The notes below the pieces were generated by a model. That model worked only from the letters and a program-made list of their open reading frames with translations. It searched no databases and was not told the origin of the DNA. Below are positions 16,601-26,560 of a stretch of 64,000 bases of DNA, piece after piece. The stretch is taken from positions 2,642,501 through 2,706,500 of the forward strand of contig NZ_CP150919.1 of the NCBI RefSeq assembly GCF_039909015.1. Direction: 5' to 3'. This DNA is from Pseudomonas grandcourensis (GTDB lineage: Bacteria > Pseudomonadota > Gammaproteobacteria > Pseudomonadales > Pseudomonadaceae). Position numbers and translations under genes: made by a program. The first letter of the stretch is position 1. Every line of letters starts with the position of its first letter.

Positions 16601-16971
16601 TAGAACCCTCTGAATGAATCGTCTCGGGTTTCCTAGCTGATCCAAGGGTCTATTTTGGCCGATGTTGAGTAGGCATGAACGTCTGCATTTGGCCGTTTTC
16701 TGCCTCTCGCCAAGGGCAGTATTCGGCCAGTGCCAGACCTTGAGATCGTGCCGCAAATCTGCAAGAACGGGCTAAGCTCTGGGGACATCAACGTCAGTTG
16801 GGCTGGGGGGGCTGGCTCTGCGATATGTCGGTGCAGCAGATCCAGTTCACAACGGCAATCAATCTCCGGTCAGTCCGACAAAGCCTGCATTCAAGCCATG
16901 AAGGGAAACATGACTTGGCGTTTCTGTTTTTCAGTTGACTGAGCACGACTAAATCGTGGAGTGAACCCACA
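16601..16971. repeat. Intergenic region with a dispersed repeat copy
   Basis: At about 16688-16735 the sequence (GGCCGTTTTCTGCC...AAGGGCAGTATTCGGCC) is a copy of a short dyad repeat also seen near 45740, 46300 and 48760. The rest of this 371-bp stretch shows no convincing gene. It probably holds the promoter of the lipoprotein gene at 16972. Confidence 0.5.
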
Positions 16972-17649
16972 ATGTCCATGGACCATAAACTGTTTGTTGG
17001 CGTCGCACTGACATACCTGCTACTCGGCGGTTGCACCTCCCAAGTCACTGAGCGCGAGCAATATTCGGGCTTCCTGTCCAACTACAACAACCTGCAAGAA
17101 GTGACTACCGCCACGGGTGAGAAGGCAATGCGCTGGGTGAGCCCGTCGTGGAACCCGAATGCGTATGACACCATAGCGTTCAGAACGCTGGAGTTTTATC
17201 CCTCGCCCAAACCCAATGAGCAGGTCAATCAACAGACGCTGGCCGACTTGCAGGACTTCATGTCCAGAAAGGCCAAAATCGTGCTGGGCCAGAAATACCA
17301 GAGGGTGTCTAACGCCGCCGCCGCACCGGCCAGGTCACGCCCCCTGATTCTGCGGGCGGCAATCACTGGCGTCAGCGCTTCGAACGAAGGCATGAAGTGG
17401 TATGAAGTGATGCCGATTGCGGCCGTTGTCGGAGCGACACAGGCAGCTACCGGTCACAGGGATCAAGACACTAATCTATTCATTGAAGCCGAGTTCATTG
17501 ACGCAAGAACCAATCAAACAATGGCCAAAGTGGTGCGTAAGGTATTCGGCAACCAGCTAGAGAACGAAAGTCAGAAAATCACCACCAAGGACTTTAAAGA
17601 CGCTATTGAAAAACTGAATACCGATCTCTGGACGTTCATCCACAGCTGA
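16972..17649 (+). CDS. DUF3313-family lipoprotein
   Basis: This 225-residue protein has a lipoprotein signal (lipobox LLGGC, Cys about residue 22), so it should be anchored to a membrane in the periplasm. The rest matches the DUF3313 pattern from memory: a conserved middle with MKWYEVMPIAAVVGATQAATGHRDQDTN and a C-terminal LNTDLW segment. The family's function is unknown. GGAGTGA lies upstream of the ATG. It stands alone, convergent with the ABC transporter operon to its right. Confidence 0.8.
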   Translation: MSMDHKLFVGVALTYLLLGGCTSQVTEREQYSGFLSNYNNLQEVTTATGEKAMRWVSPSWNPNAYDTIAFRTLEFYPSPKPNEQVNQQTLADLQDFMSRKAKIVLGQKYQRVSNAAAAPARSRPLILRAAITGVSASNEGMKWYEVMPIAAVVGATQAATGHRDQDTNLFIEAEFIDARTNQTMAKVVRKVFGNQLENESQKITTKDFKDAIEKLNTDLWTFIHS

Positions 17650-17766
17650 CCGCTAATGAACATTCAGTTTCTCTCTCCCCTTGCGTCCTGTCAGCCAATG
17701 CACGCCCCTGTATATGTTAAGGCGGCGATCCGACTTGCCCGGGATCACGACGACACACTGGCCGCT

Positions 17767-18534
17767 TCACGCCTTAACCCAACGCTGCCGACTCCAACTA
17801 CTCAACCCATCAACAGCAAACACCAGCACCAACATCGCCAAAATCACCGTACTAGCCTGAGCCTCCTGAAACAGGCTAAGACTCACATAGAGCATCTGCC
17901 CCAAACCCCCAGCACCAACAAATCCCAGAACGCTAGCCATACGGATGTTGTTTTCCCAGCGGTACAGGATGTACGCCAACAGCTGCGGAAACAGGTTGGG
18001 CAGGGTGCCGTAGCAGAAGGCCCAGACGACGTTTCCGCCTTGCAAGCGGATCGCTTCGGCAGGTTGCGGCGGGGTGTTTTCCAGTGCTTCGGCGAAGAGT
18101 CGACCGAGCACTCCGGTGGTGTGCATGGCCAGTGCCAGGGTCCCGGCGTTGGGGCCGAGTCCGGCGGCCAGCACCATCAGCGCGGCCCACACCAGTTCGG
18201 GAATGGCGCGCAGGGCGTTCAGCACCAGGCGCGATGCACTCTGCAATGGCCAACCGAAACGCCCGGCCGCCGGCAGTGCCAGCACCAGGCCGAATACCGC
18301 CGCGAGCAGGGTGCCGAGGGCCGACATGGCCATGGTTTCCACGGCGCCACGGCCGATGGCTTGCAGATGGCCGGCGCTCAGGTCCGGGCTGAGAAAACGC
18401 AGCACGTAGGCGCCCATCTGCTTCAGGTTACCGCTGCCCGTCAGTTCGCCGAGGTCGATGCCCAGATAGCGGAACGAAGCGACGACCGCTGCGCCAATGC
18501 ACAGGATCAGCAGCAGGTTGATCAGGCGATTCAT
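17767..18534 (-). CDS. PhnE-type ABC permease (second)
   Basis: This 255-residue inner-membrane permease is of the phosphonate/oxyanion family. The binding-protein-dependent permease motif is visible as ALRAIPELVWAALMV, then [16 protein letters not shown] near the C-terminus. Its start overlaps the stop of the next permease by four bases (ATGA). Two PhnE-like permeases in tandem should form the heterodimeric channel of this importer. Confidence 0.9.
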   Translation of the reverse strand: MNRLINLLLILCIGAAVVASFRYLGIDLGELTGSGNLKQMGAYVLRFLSPDLSAGHLQAIGRGAVETMAMSALGTLLAAVFGLVLALPAAGRFGWPLQSASRLVLNALRAIPELVWAALMVLAAGLGPNAGTLALAMHTTGVLGRLFAEALENTPPQPAEAIRLQGGNVVWAFCYGTLPNLFPQLLAYILYRWENNIRMASVLGFVGAGGLGQMLYVSLSLFQEAQASTVILAMLVLVFAVDGLSSWSRQRWVKA

Positions 18535-19358
18535 GCGAACCTCCAGCGCAGCAGGTGGCTGATCTGGTCGGCGAACAGCACCAGGACGAAAAAGGTCAGC
18601 AACATGCTCGCCACTTCACCGCCGGCGAACATGCGCAACGACAAGTCGATCTGCTGGCCCAGCCCGCCGGCGCCGACGAAGCCCATCACCACTGACGCGC
18701 GGATCGCGCATTCCCAGCGATACACGGTGTACGACAGCAACTCCGCCGCGACATTGGGCAGGATGCCGTAGCAGAACGCCGCCAACCGGCCACTGCCGGC
18801 TTGCAGCAGTGAGTGGGCGGGACGCTGGTCCACCGACTCGAAGATTTCCGCGTAGACCTTGCCCAGCATGCCGCTGTAGGTGATGGCGATGGCCAGCACC
18901 CCGGCCGTCGGGCCAAGGCCGACGGCGCGCACGAACAACAAGGCCCAGACGATTTCCGGCACGCTGCGCAGGAAGATCAGCAGCCCGCGCACCGGCCAGC
19001 GCAGTAGTCGGCCCAAGGCACTCGGGCGACCGCTGCGAGAGGCGGCGGACAACGACAGCGCGCGGCTGGCCAACAAGCTGGCAGGCACGGCCAACAGCAA
19101 GGCCAGGGCCATGCCGGCGGTGGCGATGGCAAGGGTTTGCAGCGTGGCTTGCCACAGCAGTTGAAGGAACTCTTCGTCATGGGCGGGTGGCCAGAAGGCT
19201 GAGACAAACCGGCCCATCTCACTCTGGCTGTCGGCCTTGAGCAGTACACCCAGGTCCAGTTCGCTGAAATGAATACCGGGCCACAGCAGGGCAAGTGCCA
19301 ACAGACTGAGCAGCAGGCGGGGCAGGGTGGCCGGGTCTCGTGTATCGCGCGTCAGCAT
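18531..19358 (-). CDS. PhnE-type ABC permease (first)
   Basis: This 275-residue permease is paralogous to the one at 17767. Shared motifs are [22 protein letters not shown] and [15 protein letters not shown]. It overlaps the ATPase gene by seven bases, so the four genes form one translationally coupled operon: binding protein, ATPase, permease, permease. Confidence 0.9.
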   Translation of the reverse strand: MLTRDTRDPATLPRLLLSLLALALLWPGIHFSELDLGVLLKADSQSEMGRFVSAFWPPAHDEEFLQLLWQATLQTLAIATAGMALALLLAVPASLLASRALSLSAASRSGRPSALGRLLRWPVRGLLIFLRSVPEIVWALLFVRAVGLGPTAGVLAIAITYSGMLGKVYAEIFESVDQRPAHSLLQAGSGRLAAFCYGILPNVAAELLSYTVYRWECAIRASVVMGFVGAGGLGQQIDLSLRMFAGGEVASMLLTFFVLVLFADQISHLLRWRFA

Positions 19359-20149
19359 CGTGGAATCTGCAGGCTCAAGGGCGCCACCGGAACGGGTGGC
19401 GACAGCAGTTGTTCGTTGGCGTAGAGCTTGTCGAGCAAATCGTGGTCGACGTCGCTGGCGGGAAGGTCGAACAGGACCTGACCGTCGCGCAAACCGATGA
19501 TGCGTGAAAAGTGCGTCAGGGCCAGTTCCACCGCATGCAGGCTGGCGACCAGGGTCACCTTGTGTTCCTGCGCATGGCGGCAGAGGACTGACAGGGTGTG
19601 CCCGGCCAGCACCGGGTCCATCGCCGACACCGGCTCATCGGCCAGCAGCACTTCGGGCGCCTGGTACAGCACCCGGGCAATGCCTACGCGCTGCAGTTGG
19701 CCGCCGGACAACTGCTGGCACTGGGCGAACAGCTTGTCACCCAGGTCCAGCTTGGCCAGTGCCGCCCGCGCGCCCGGAACATCCACAGGATGCAGCAGGC
19801 TCAGCAGGCTCTTGGCAAAACCCCATTGGCCGAGCTTTCCGGCCAGCACCGCGGTGACCACCCGTTGCCGCGGTGGCAGGGGTGGTGCCTGATGCACCAG
19901 GCCGATGCGCGCCCGCAGCTGCTGACGCCGATGGGCGCCAAGCTGCCAGGCGTGCTCGCCGAGTACCTCGACCGCACCGTCGTCCGGGCGCAAGGCGGTG
20001 GCCAGCACGTTGAGCAGGCTCGACTTGCCGGCGCCGGACGGGCCGATGATTGCGACCTGCTCACCGGCAGCGATGTGCAGGTCGACCTCATGCAGCGCAC
20101 GCACGCCGTTGCCGTGAGTCAGGCTGACCCGGTTCAGATGCAGTGTCAT
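19352..20149 (-). CDS. PhnC-type ABC transporter ATP-binding protein
   Basis: This 265-residue ATPase has Walker [11 protein letters not shown] (about 36-45), signature [13 protein letters not shown] and Walker B VLLADEP. It powers the tandem PhnE permeases. The closest family is phosphonate/phosphite/selenate-type oxyanion import. It overlaps both neighbours by 4-7 bases. Confidence 0.92.
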   Translation of the reverse strand: MTLHLNRVSLTHGNGVRALHEVDLHIAAGEQVAIIGPSGAGKSSLLNVLATALRPDDGAVEVLGEHAWQLGAHRRQQLRARIGLVHQAPPLPPRQRVVTAVLAGKLGQWGFAKSLLSLLHPVDVPGARAALAKLDLGDKLFAQCQQLSGGQLQRVGIARVLYQAPEVLLADEPVSAMDPVLAGHTLSVLCRHAQEHKVTLVASLHAVELALTHFSRIIGLRDGQVLFDLPASDVDHDLLDKLYANEQLLSPPVPVAPLSLQIPRC

Positions 20150-20997
20150 TTCAGCAGGTCGGCAGCGCGCGCGGCTTCCTCGATGCCCTTGTAGTTCTCA
20201 GGCTTGGTCTCGATGAAACGGCTGGCGGCTTGCAGGTCCAGAATCGCTTTTTGCTCCGGGTTGGCCGGGTCGAGCGCGAGGAAGGCCGCCTTGATTTTGT
20301 CAGCCAGGGCCGGGTCGAGGGTGCCGCGCACGGTCCAGTTGTAGTCGAAGTAGGCCGGTGTGGTAGCGAAGACCTTGACCTTGTCGGTGTCGACCTTGCC
20401 GGCCTTGACCAGTTTTTCCCAGACGCTGGCATTGAGTACGCCGGCATCGACCTTGCCCGCCTGAACCCAGGCGACGGTGGCGTCGTGGGCGCCGGAGTAA
20501 CCGACGCGGCTGAAATAGGTTTCAGGCTTGATGCCGTCCTTGAGCATGAAATAACGCGGCATCAAGCTGCCGGACGTGGAGGACACCGAACCGAAGGCAA
20601 ACGACTTGCCCTTGAGGTCGGCCAGCGACTTGACGGCCGGGTCGGCGGTGATGAATTTGCTGGTGAACTGGGCATCCTGCTCACGCTGTACCAATGGAAT
20701 GGCATTGCCGGTTTTCAAGCGCGCCTGCACGAAGGTGAAGCCGCCCAGCCAGGCCATGTCGATACGGTCTGTGGCCAGCGCCTCGACCACCGCCGGGTAG
20801 TCGGACACCGGCACGAACTCGACCTTCATGCCCAACTGCTTCTCCAGATACTCGCCCAGGGGCTTGAACTTGCGCTGCAATTCGGTGGGGGCTTCGTCGG
20901 GAATGGCGCTGACCTTGAGGGTCTCGGCGGCCTGTGCCAGCAGGGTGGAAATGGATAGGGTCAGGCCGACGGCCAATGCCAGGGTACGTTTGAGCAT
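20146..20997 (-). CDS. PhnD-family periplasmic oxyanion-binding protein
   Basis: This 283-residue binding protein has a signal peptide ([23 protein letters not shown]). The PhnD-type core includes [16 protein letters not shown] and [17 protein letters not shown] placed the start at 20997 because GGAGA precedes it; the longer frame to 21060 lacks a signal sequence at its N-terminus. From memory, close Pseudomonas relatives are annotated as putative selenate-binding proteins, but phosphonate or phosphite cannot be excluded. It is first in the operon; a REP pair lies upstream. Confidence 0.88.
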   Translation of the reverse strand: MLKRTLALAVGLTLSISTLLAQAAETLKVSAIPDEAPTELQRKFKPLGEYLEKQLGMKVEFVPVSDYPAVVEALATDRIDMAWLGGFTFVQARLKTGNAIPLVQREQDAQFTSKFITADPAVKSLADLKGKSFAFGSVSSTSGSLMPRYFMLKDGIKPETYFSRVGYSGAHDATVAWVQAGKVDAGVLNASVWEKLVKAGKVDTDKVKVFATTPAYFDYNWTVRGTLDPALADKIKAAFLALDPANPEQKAILDLQAASRFIETKPENYKGIEEAARAADLLK

Positions 20998-21152
20998 GGA
21001 AGTTCTCCGGTTCAATAGCGGAAAAATGTCGATGCGCCCCGCACAAGCTGATTGCTGCACGACGCTTCGTGAGGGTAGACGAAAACGCCGCGATTATAGG
21101 GACTCTTGCGGGCTTGACCAGCATGGCAACGGGGGTTCGGTCCAAAAAAAGA

Positions 21153-21246
21153 CCTGTGGGAGCGAGCTTGCTCGCGATAGCGGTGGATCAGTTGGCAATG
21201 ACGATGACTGACACACCGCCATCGCGAGCAAGCTCGCTCCCACAGG
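21153..21246. repeat. Inverted REP pair (BIME-like)
   Basis: Two copies of the Pseudomonas REP motif face each other: CCTGTGGGAGCGAGCTTGCT at the left and its near-exact inverse at the right, separated by about 35 bp. It lies between the end of the cystathionine gene pair and the start of the oxyanion importer, both on the minus strand. It can fold into a long stem that may stop transcription or protect RNA ends. Confidence 0.9.
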
Positions 21247-21275
21247 TTTTTGCGGTGTCCCATAACTCAGGTGGT

Positions 21276-22454
21276 TTACATCCGCGCCAACGCTTGCGCC
21301 AGATCGGCCCGTAAGTCTTCGACGTCCTCGACGCCGACGGACAACCGCACCAACCCGTCGCCAATCCCCAGTTCAGCGCGGGTATCGGGTGGAATGGTGG
21401 CGTGGGTCATGATTGCCGGGTGTTCGATCAGGCTTTCCACGCCGCCCAGGCTTTCGGCCAGGGCGAAGATCTGCACGTTCTCGAGGAAGCGTTTGGCGCC
21501 GGCCAGGTCGCTGTTGAGGTCGAGGGAGATCATCCCGCCGAAACCGCGCATTTGCCGTTGGGCCAGTTCGTGTTGCGGGTGCGACGGCAGGCCGGGGTAG
21601 TAGACCCGTGCGACTTGCGGTTGGCGCTCCAGCCACTGCGCCAGGTCCAGTGCGTTGCTGCAATGCCGTTCCATGCGCAGGGCCAGGGTCTTCACCCCGC
21701 GCAGGGTGAGGAAGGCGTCGAAGGGGCCGGCGATGGCGCCGACGGCGTTTTGCAGGAAGCCCAGACGCTCGGCCAGTTCGGCGTTCTGCCCGACCACGGC
21801 GATGCCGCCGATCACGTCGGAGTGACCGTTGAGGTACTTGGTGGTCGAGTGCAGCACGATGTCGAAGCCCAGCTCCAGCGGGCGCTGGATCCACGGGCTG
21901 GCGAAGGTGTTGTCGGCCACGCAGATGATGCCGCGGGCGCGGCAGGTGCGGGCGATGGCGGCCAGGTCCGTGAGGCGCAGCAGCGGATTGCTCGGGGTCT
22001 CGACCATGACCATGCGGGTGTCGTCTTGCAGGGAGGCTTCGAACGCCGCCAGGTCGGTCAGGTCGACGAAGCTGAAGCGGTGCCCGGCGCTGCGCTGGCG
22101 CACCTTGTCGAACAGGCGGAAGGTGCCGCCGTACAGGTCATTGCCCGAGACGATGTGCGAGCCGGCGTCGAGCAGCTCGAGCACCGTGGAAATGGTCGCC
22201 AGCCCCGAGGCGAAGGCAAAGCCCCGGGTGCCGCCTTCGAGGTCGGCCACGCAGCGCTCCAGGGCCCAGCGCGTCGGGTTGTGCGAACGCCCGTAGTCCA
22301 GGCCCTTGTGCACCCCGGGGCTCTGTTGCAGGTAGGTGGAGTTGGCGTAGATCGGCGGCATCAGCGCCCCGGTGGATGGGTCCGGCGCTTGCCCGGCGTG
22401 GATCACCCGGGTGGCGAAGCCCTGTGGCGGGGCGTTTTTATCCTGTTGACTCAT
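21276..22454 (-). CDS. Cystathionine gamma-lyase/synthase family PLP enzyme
   Basis: This 392-residue fold-type I PLP enzyme belongs to the Cys/Met metabolism family. The PLP lysine lies in LHSTTKYLNGHSDV, and the N-terminus FATRVIHAGQAPDPSTGA is typical. Next to a cystathionine beta-synthase it most likely works as a gamma-lyase, giving cysteine, 2-oxobutyrate and ammonia in reverse transsulfuration. A synthase role is possible, since sequence alone does not separate the two well. Its ATG overlaps the upstream gene by four bases. Confidence 0.88.
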   Translation of the reverse strand: MSQQDKNAPPQGFATRVIHAGQAPDPSTGALMPPIYANSTYLQQSPGVHKGLDYGRSHNPTRWALERCVADLEGGTRGFAFASGLATISTVLELLDAGSHIVSGNDLYGGTFRLFDKVRQRSAGHRFSFVDLTDLAAFEASLQDDTRMVMVETPSNPLLRLTDLAAIARTCRARGIICVADNTFASPWIQRPLELGFDIVLHSTTKYLNGHSDVIGGIAVVGQNAELAERLGFLQNAVGAIAGPFDAFLTLRGVKTLALRMERHCSNALDLAQWLERQPQVARVYYPGLPSHPQHELAQRQMRGFGGMISLDLNSDLAGAKRFLENVQIFALAESLGGVESLIEHPAIMTHATIPPDTRAELGIGDGLVRLSVGVEDVEDLRADLAQALARM

Positions 22455-23827
22455 GGCAGGGATCTCCGCAAATGGTTGAGCATGTCGGTTCGGGTAATCA
22501 GGCCGTGGAAGCCCGAGGCATCCTGGATGATCGCCACCAGCCCACGGCCCAGCTCGGCTTCCAGCTCGGCCAGGGTGGCGTCGGGGGACAGGGTTTGCAG
22601 TTTGTCGGTCATGGCGCTGGAGACGGCCTTGCGAAAGTGCGCAACGTCTTCATGCACGCCCAGCAGGATGTCGGACTCGTCGATCACGCCGACCAGTTGT
22701 TTGCCGTTCACCAGTACCGGCAGTTGCGAGACATCTGCCAGGCGCATGCGTTGAAAAGCCGTCAGTAGCGTGTCATCCGGGCCGACGCTGATCACCCGTC
22801 CATCCTCGAAGCGCCGCGCGATCAGGTCGCGCAGGTCGCCGTAGTGCTTGCGTTGCAGCAGGCCCTGATCGTTCATCCACTGGTCGTTGTAGACCTTCGA
22901 CAGGTAGCGCGTACCGGTGTCGCAGACGAAGCTCACCACCCGTTTCGGCTGGGTCTGTTCGCGGCAGTAACGCAACGCCGCCGCCAGCAAGGTGCCGGTC
23001 GATGAGCCGCCAAGAATCCCTTCGGCGCGCAGCAGTTGGCGGGCATGGTCGAAGCTTTCTTCGTCGCTGATCGAATAGGCGTGACGCACGCTGGACAGGT
23101 CGGCAATCGACGGAATGAAGTCTTCGCCAATGCCTTCCACCGCCCAGGAACCGGGGGTGGGAAGGGTGCCGCCGCGGCTGTATTCGGCCATCACCGAACC
23201 CACCGGGTCGGCCAGGACCATTTCCAGGTCCGGTTGCACTCGTTTGAAGAAGCGGGTCAACCCGGTGAGGGTGCCGGCCGAACCGACGCCGACGACGATG
23301 GCGTCCACATCATGCTGGGTTTGCGCCCAGATTTCCGGCGCGGTGCTGCATTCGTGGGCCAGCGGGTTGGCGGGGTTGTTGAACTGGTCGGCGAAGAACG
23401 CATCGGGAATTTCCGCCGCCAGCCGCGCAGCGACGTCCTGGTAATACTCGGGATGGCCCTTGCCGACATCGGAGCGGGTGATGTGCACCTCGGCGCCCAT
23501 GGCCTTGAGGTGCAAGACCTTCTCGGTGGACATCTTGTCCGGCACCACCAGCACCACCCGATAACCTTTGGCGCGGCCGACCAGGGCCAGGCCGAGGCCG
23601 GTGTTGCCGGCGGTGGCTTCGACGATGGTGCCGCCGGGCCTGAGGCGACCATCGCGTTCGGCGGTGTCGATCATGGCCAGACCGATGCGGTCCTTGATCG
23701 AACCACCGGGGTTCTGGGATTCGAGTTTGAGAAACAGCGTACACGGGCCGGTATCGAATCGGCTGACGCGCACCAAAGGCGTGTTGCCGATCAGTTCGAG
23801 CACGGCGGGGCGGGAGTTGTCAGGCAT
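22451..23827 (-). CDS. Cystathionine beta-synthase
   Basis: This 458-residue PLP enzyme condenses homocysteine with serine. The PLP lysine is in NPGGSIKDRIGLAM, and the cofactor phosphate loop is EATAGNTGLGLA. Two CBS repeats make up the C-terminus (about 335-458). I chose the ATG at 23827 because AAGGA precedes it; a longer frame to 23944 lacks one. With the gene at 21276 it forms a two-gene reverse transsulfuration operon with a 4-bp overlap. Confidence 0.92.
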   Translation of the reverse strand: MPDNSRPAVLELIGNTPLVRVSRFDTGPCTLFLKLESQNPGGSIKDRIGLAMIDTAERDGRLRPGGTIVEATAGNTGLGLALVGRAKGYRVVLVVPDKMSTEKVLHLKAMGAEVHITRSDVGKGHPEYYQDVAARLAAEIPDAFFADQFNNPANPLAHECSTAPEIWAQTQHDVDAIVVGVGSAGTLTGLTRFFKRVQPDLEMVLADPVGSVMAEYSRGGTLPTPGSWAVEGIGEDFIPSIADLSSVRHAYSISDEESFDHARQLLRAEGILGGSSTGTLLAAALRYCREQTQPKRVVSFVCDTGTRYLSKVYNDQWMNDQGLLQRKHYGDLRDLIARRFEDGRVISVGPDDTLLTAFQRMRLADVSQLPVLVNGKQLVGVIDESDILLGVHEDVAHFRKAVSSAMTDKLQTLSPDATLAELEAELGRGLVAIIQDASGFHGLITRTDMLNHLRRSLP

Positions 23828-24103
23828 GTCGTCACTTCCTTGCGCTATTCGCACTGGGTGGACATCGGCCGGCGCTGTGCCATCAGGCGTCAATCGCCGG
23901 CATTGCATCGCTAGGACCATAGGCCGGGATCGGCCCCCTCGCAACCTTCCACAGCCGACCGGTCGGCTCGACGCTTTTTCCTAGCCAGCGACCACAAAAA
24001 ACATAATTTCGCTAATCCCCGCCTCCGAACAGAATGCGACCAACACCCTGACACCGATAGCCCAAGCAAAAGAACAACAGTGATCAGAATCGAGGCGGCA
24101 GCC

Positions 24104-25465
24104 ATGACCGACCTGAATCAAACCACCTTTCAGAAGTGCACAGCCATGACAGTTGATAAAACCGCAATTGATACGCTTGTTGTTGGCGCCGGCCAGGCCG
24201 GCGTGGCCATGAGTGAACACCTGAGCAAGCTCGGTGTGCCTCACCTCGTTGTGGAGCGCAATCGTATCGCCGAAGCCTGGCGCACCGGTCGCTGGGATTC
24301 GCTGGTAGCCAACGGCCCTGCATGGCACGACCGTTTCCCGGGGCTGGAATTCGACGGTCTGGACCCGGATGCCTTCGCCGGCAAAGAGCAGGTGGTTCAG
24401 TACTTCGAAGCCTATGCCCGCAAGTTCAACGCGCCGATCCGTACCGGCGTGGACGTGAAGAAAGTTGAACGCAATACCGACCGTCCCGGTTTCACCGTTG
24501 AAACCTCCGATGGCGTGATCGAGGCCCGGCATGTGGTGGTCGCCACCGGTCCGTTCCAGCGTCCGGCCATTCCGCCGATTGCTCCCGAAATCGCCGGCAT
24601 CACCCAGATTCACTCCGCCCAATACTACAACCCGCAGCAACTGGCCGAAGGCGCGGTGCTGGTGGTGGGTGCCGGTTCCTCGGGCGTGCAGATCGCCGAT
24701 GAACTGCAACGTTCCGGCAAACAGGTCTACCTGTCGGTGGGCGCCCACGACCGTCCGCCCCGTGCCTATCGCAACCGCGATTTCTGCTGGTGGCTGGGGG
24801 TGCTCGGCGAGTGGGATGCCGAAGCCATGCAACCGGGCAAGGAACACGTGACCATCGCCGTGAGCGGTGCCCGTGGCGGCCACACCGTGGACTTCCGCCG
24901 CCTGGCCCATCAGGGCATGACCCTGGTCGGCCTGACCCAGGCGTTCAACGGCGCTGTGGTTTGTTTCGAAAACAACCTCGCCGACAACATCAAGCGTGGC
25001 GATGAAAACTACCTCGCGCTGCTCGACAAGGCCGACGCCTATATCGAACGCAACGGCCTGGACCTGCCGCTGGAACCTGAAGCCCGGGCCATGCTGGCGG
25101 ACCCGGATTGCGTGACCAATCCAATCCTGGAGCTGGACCTGCTCAAGGCCGGCGTCACCACGATCATCTGGGCCACCGGTTACTCCACCGACTACAGCTG
25201 GCTGAAGGTCGATGCCTTCAAGGACAACGGCAAGCCGCAGCACCAGCGCGGCGTATCGGCCGAGCCGGGGGTGTATTTCGTCGGGTTGCCTTGGCAGTCC
25301 CGTCGCGGCTCCGCATTCATCTGGGGCGTTTGGCACGACGCCAAGCACATCGCCGATCACATCGTTAAACAGCACACCTATCTCAACTATCGGGATGCCA
25401 CCCAGCGTCAAGCCGAAGCCGCCCGTGCACCTCTTCAGAAAGCCAGCCTCATGGGAGTTCGTTAA
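24104..25465 (+). CDS. Flavin-containing monooxygenase-like NAD(P)-binding protein
   Basis: This 453-residue protein has an FAD-binding Rossmann motif (VVGAGQAGVAMSEHL) and a second NADPH-binding motif (VVGAGSSGVQIADEL) near the middle. C-terminal ATGYSTDYSWL is the conserved ATGY motif of class B flavin monooxygenases. It probably oxygenates a nitrogen- or sulfur-containing small molecule. GAGG precedes the ATG at 24104; a GTG at 24080 and an ATG at 24146 are alternatives. It leads a five-gene catabolic operon. Confidence 0.88.
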   Translation: MTDLNQTTFQKCTAMTVDKTAIDTLVVGAGQAGVAMSEHLSKLGVPHLVVERNRIAEAWRTGRWDSLVANGPAWHDRFPGLEFDGLDPDAFAGKEQVVQYFEAYARKFNAPIRTGVDVKKVERNTDRPGFTVETSDGVIEARHVVVATGPFQRPAIPPIAPEIAGITQIHSAQYYNPQQLAEGAVLVVGAGSSGVQIADELQRSGKQVYLSVGAHDRPPRAYRNRDFCWWLGVLGEWDAEAMQPGKEHVTIAVSGARGGHTVDFRRLAHQGMTLVGLTQAFNGAVVCFENNLADNIKRGDENYLALLDKADAYIERNGLDLPLEPEARAMLADPDCVTNPILELDLLKAGVTTIIWATGYSTDYSWLKVDAFKDNGKPQHQRGVSAEPGVYFVGLPWQSRRGSAFIWGVWHDAKHIADHIVKQHTYLNYRDATQRQAEAARAPLQKASLMGVR

Positions 25466-25875
25466 TGCCTACTCATACCCGCATCCGCATGTTCAACACC
25501 AAAGACACTTACCCGAACCAGACGCTGGACAACGATTTGTGCCAGGCCGTGCGCGCCGGCAACACCGTGTATGTGCGGGGTCAGGTCGGCACCGATTTCA
25601 ACGGCCAACTGGTGGGCCTCGGTGATCCGCGTGCCCAGGCCGAACAGGCCATGCGCAACGTCAAGCAATTGCTGGAAGAGGCGGGCAGCGACATGAGCCA
25701 CATCGTCAAGACCACCACCTACCTGATCGACCCGCGCTACCGCGAGCCGGTGTACCAGGAGGTTGGCAAGTGGCTCAAGGGCGTGTTCCCGATTTCCACC
25801 GGCCTGGTGGTCAGCGCCCTCGGCCAGCCGCAGTGGCTGATGGAAATCGACGTGATCGCTGTCATCCCTGAATAA
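25465..25875 (+). CDS. RidA/YjgF-family protein
   Basis: This 136-residue protein has the RidA/YER057c fold. Members hydrolyse reactive enamine/imine intermediates to ketones or take special roles in amine catabolism. DMSHIVKTTTYLIDPRYREPVYQEV is the typical core. Its ATG overlaps the monooxygenase stop by one base. In this operon it may deaminate an imine formed by the preceding enzyme. Confidence 0.9.
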   Translation: MPTHTRIRMFNTKDTYPNQTLDNDLCQAVRAGNTVYVRGQVGTDFNGQLVGLGDPRAQAEQAMRNVKQLLEEAGSDMSHIVKTTTYLIDPRYREPVYQEVGKWLKGVFPISTGLVVSALGQPQWLMEIDVIAVIPE

Positions 25876-25885
25876 GGAATTCGCC

Positions 25886-26560
25886 ATGACTTTTTCCATC
25901 GTGGGTCGCTGCGCCGAGACCGGCCAGTTGGGCATTGCCATCAGCTCTTCGAGCATTGCCGTCGGCGCGCGCTGCCCGTGGCTGCGTGCCGGTGTCGGCG
26001 CGGTGTCGAGCCAGAACATCACGCTGCCGGCCCTCGGCCCGCAGATCCTCGATGAACTGGCCAACGGCTCGGCGCCGCCCCAGGCGCTGGATCACTCATT
26101 GACCCGCAACGGCTACAGCCAGTATCGGCAGGTGGCGGTGGTCGATGCTCATGGGCGCACGGCGGTGTTCAGTGGCAACCATGCCCTGGGCATCAATAAC
26201 GCGGTGGCCGGTGACCAATGCGTGGCGGCCGGCAACCTGCTGGCCAACAGTGGGGTGATCGAGGCGATGGTCGCGGCGTTCGAAAACAGCGAGGGCTGCC
26301 TCGCCACCCGGCTGATGAACGCCTTGCAGGCCGGGCAGGATGCCGGTGGCGAAGCCGGCGCGGTGCACTCGGCGGCGCTGTCGGTGGTCGGTGACCTGAC
26401 CTGGCCGATTGTCGACCTGCGGGTGGATTGGGCCGATGAAAACCCGATTGGCGAGCTGGGCAAACTGTGGTCGGCCTACGAGCCGCAACTTCAGGACTAC
26501 CTGACCCGCGCCCTCAATCCGACCCTGGCCCCCGCCTATGGAGTGCCCGGCGATGAGTGA
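25886..26560 (+). CDS. DUF1028-family protein
   Basis: This 224-residue protein begins MTFSIVGRCAETGQLGIAIS, matching the DUF1028 family, which is thought to have an Ntn-hydrolase-like fold and is often fused or linked to peptidoglycan- or amide-degrading enzymes. It has no signal peptide. AAGGAA lies seven bases upstream. Its end overlaps the next gene by eight bases. I infer an amidohydrolase role; the substrate is unknown. Confidence 0.85.
   Translation: MTFSIVGRCAETGQLGIAISSSSIAVGARCPWLRAGVGAVSSQNITLPALGPQILDELANGSAPPQALDHSLTRNGYSQYRQVAVVDAHGRTAVFSGNHALGINNAVAGDQCVAAGNLLANSGVIEAMVAAFENSEGCLATRLMNALQAGQDAGGEAGAVHSAALSVVGDLTWPIVDLRVDWADENPIGELGKLWSAYEPQLQDYLTRALNPTLAPAYGVPGDE

Noticed and set aside
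17656..18771. 371-codon plus-strand frame
   Set aside because: It is antisense to the two PhnE genes, with a His/Gln-rich translation and no recognisable domain.
21402..22754. 450-codon plus-strand frame
   Set aside because: It is antisense to the cystathionine gene pair and shows no family features.
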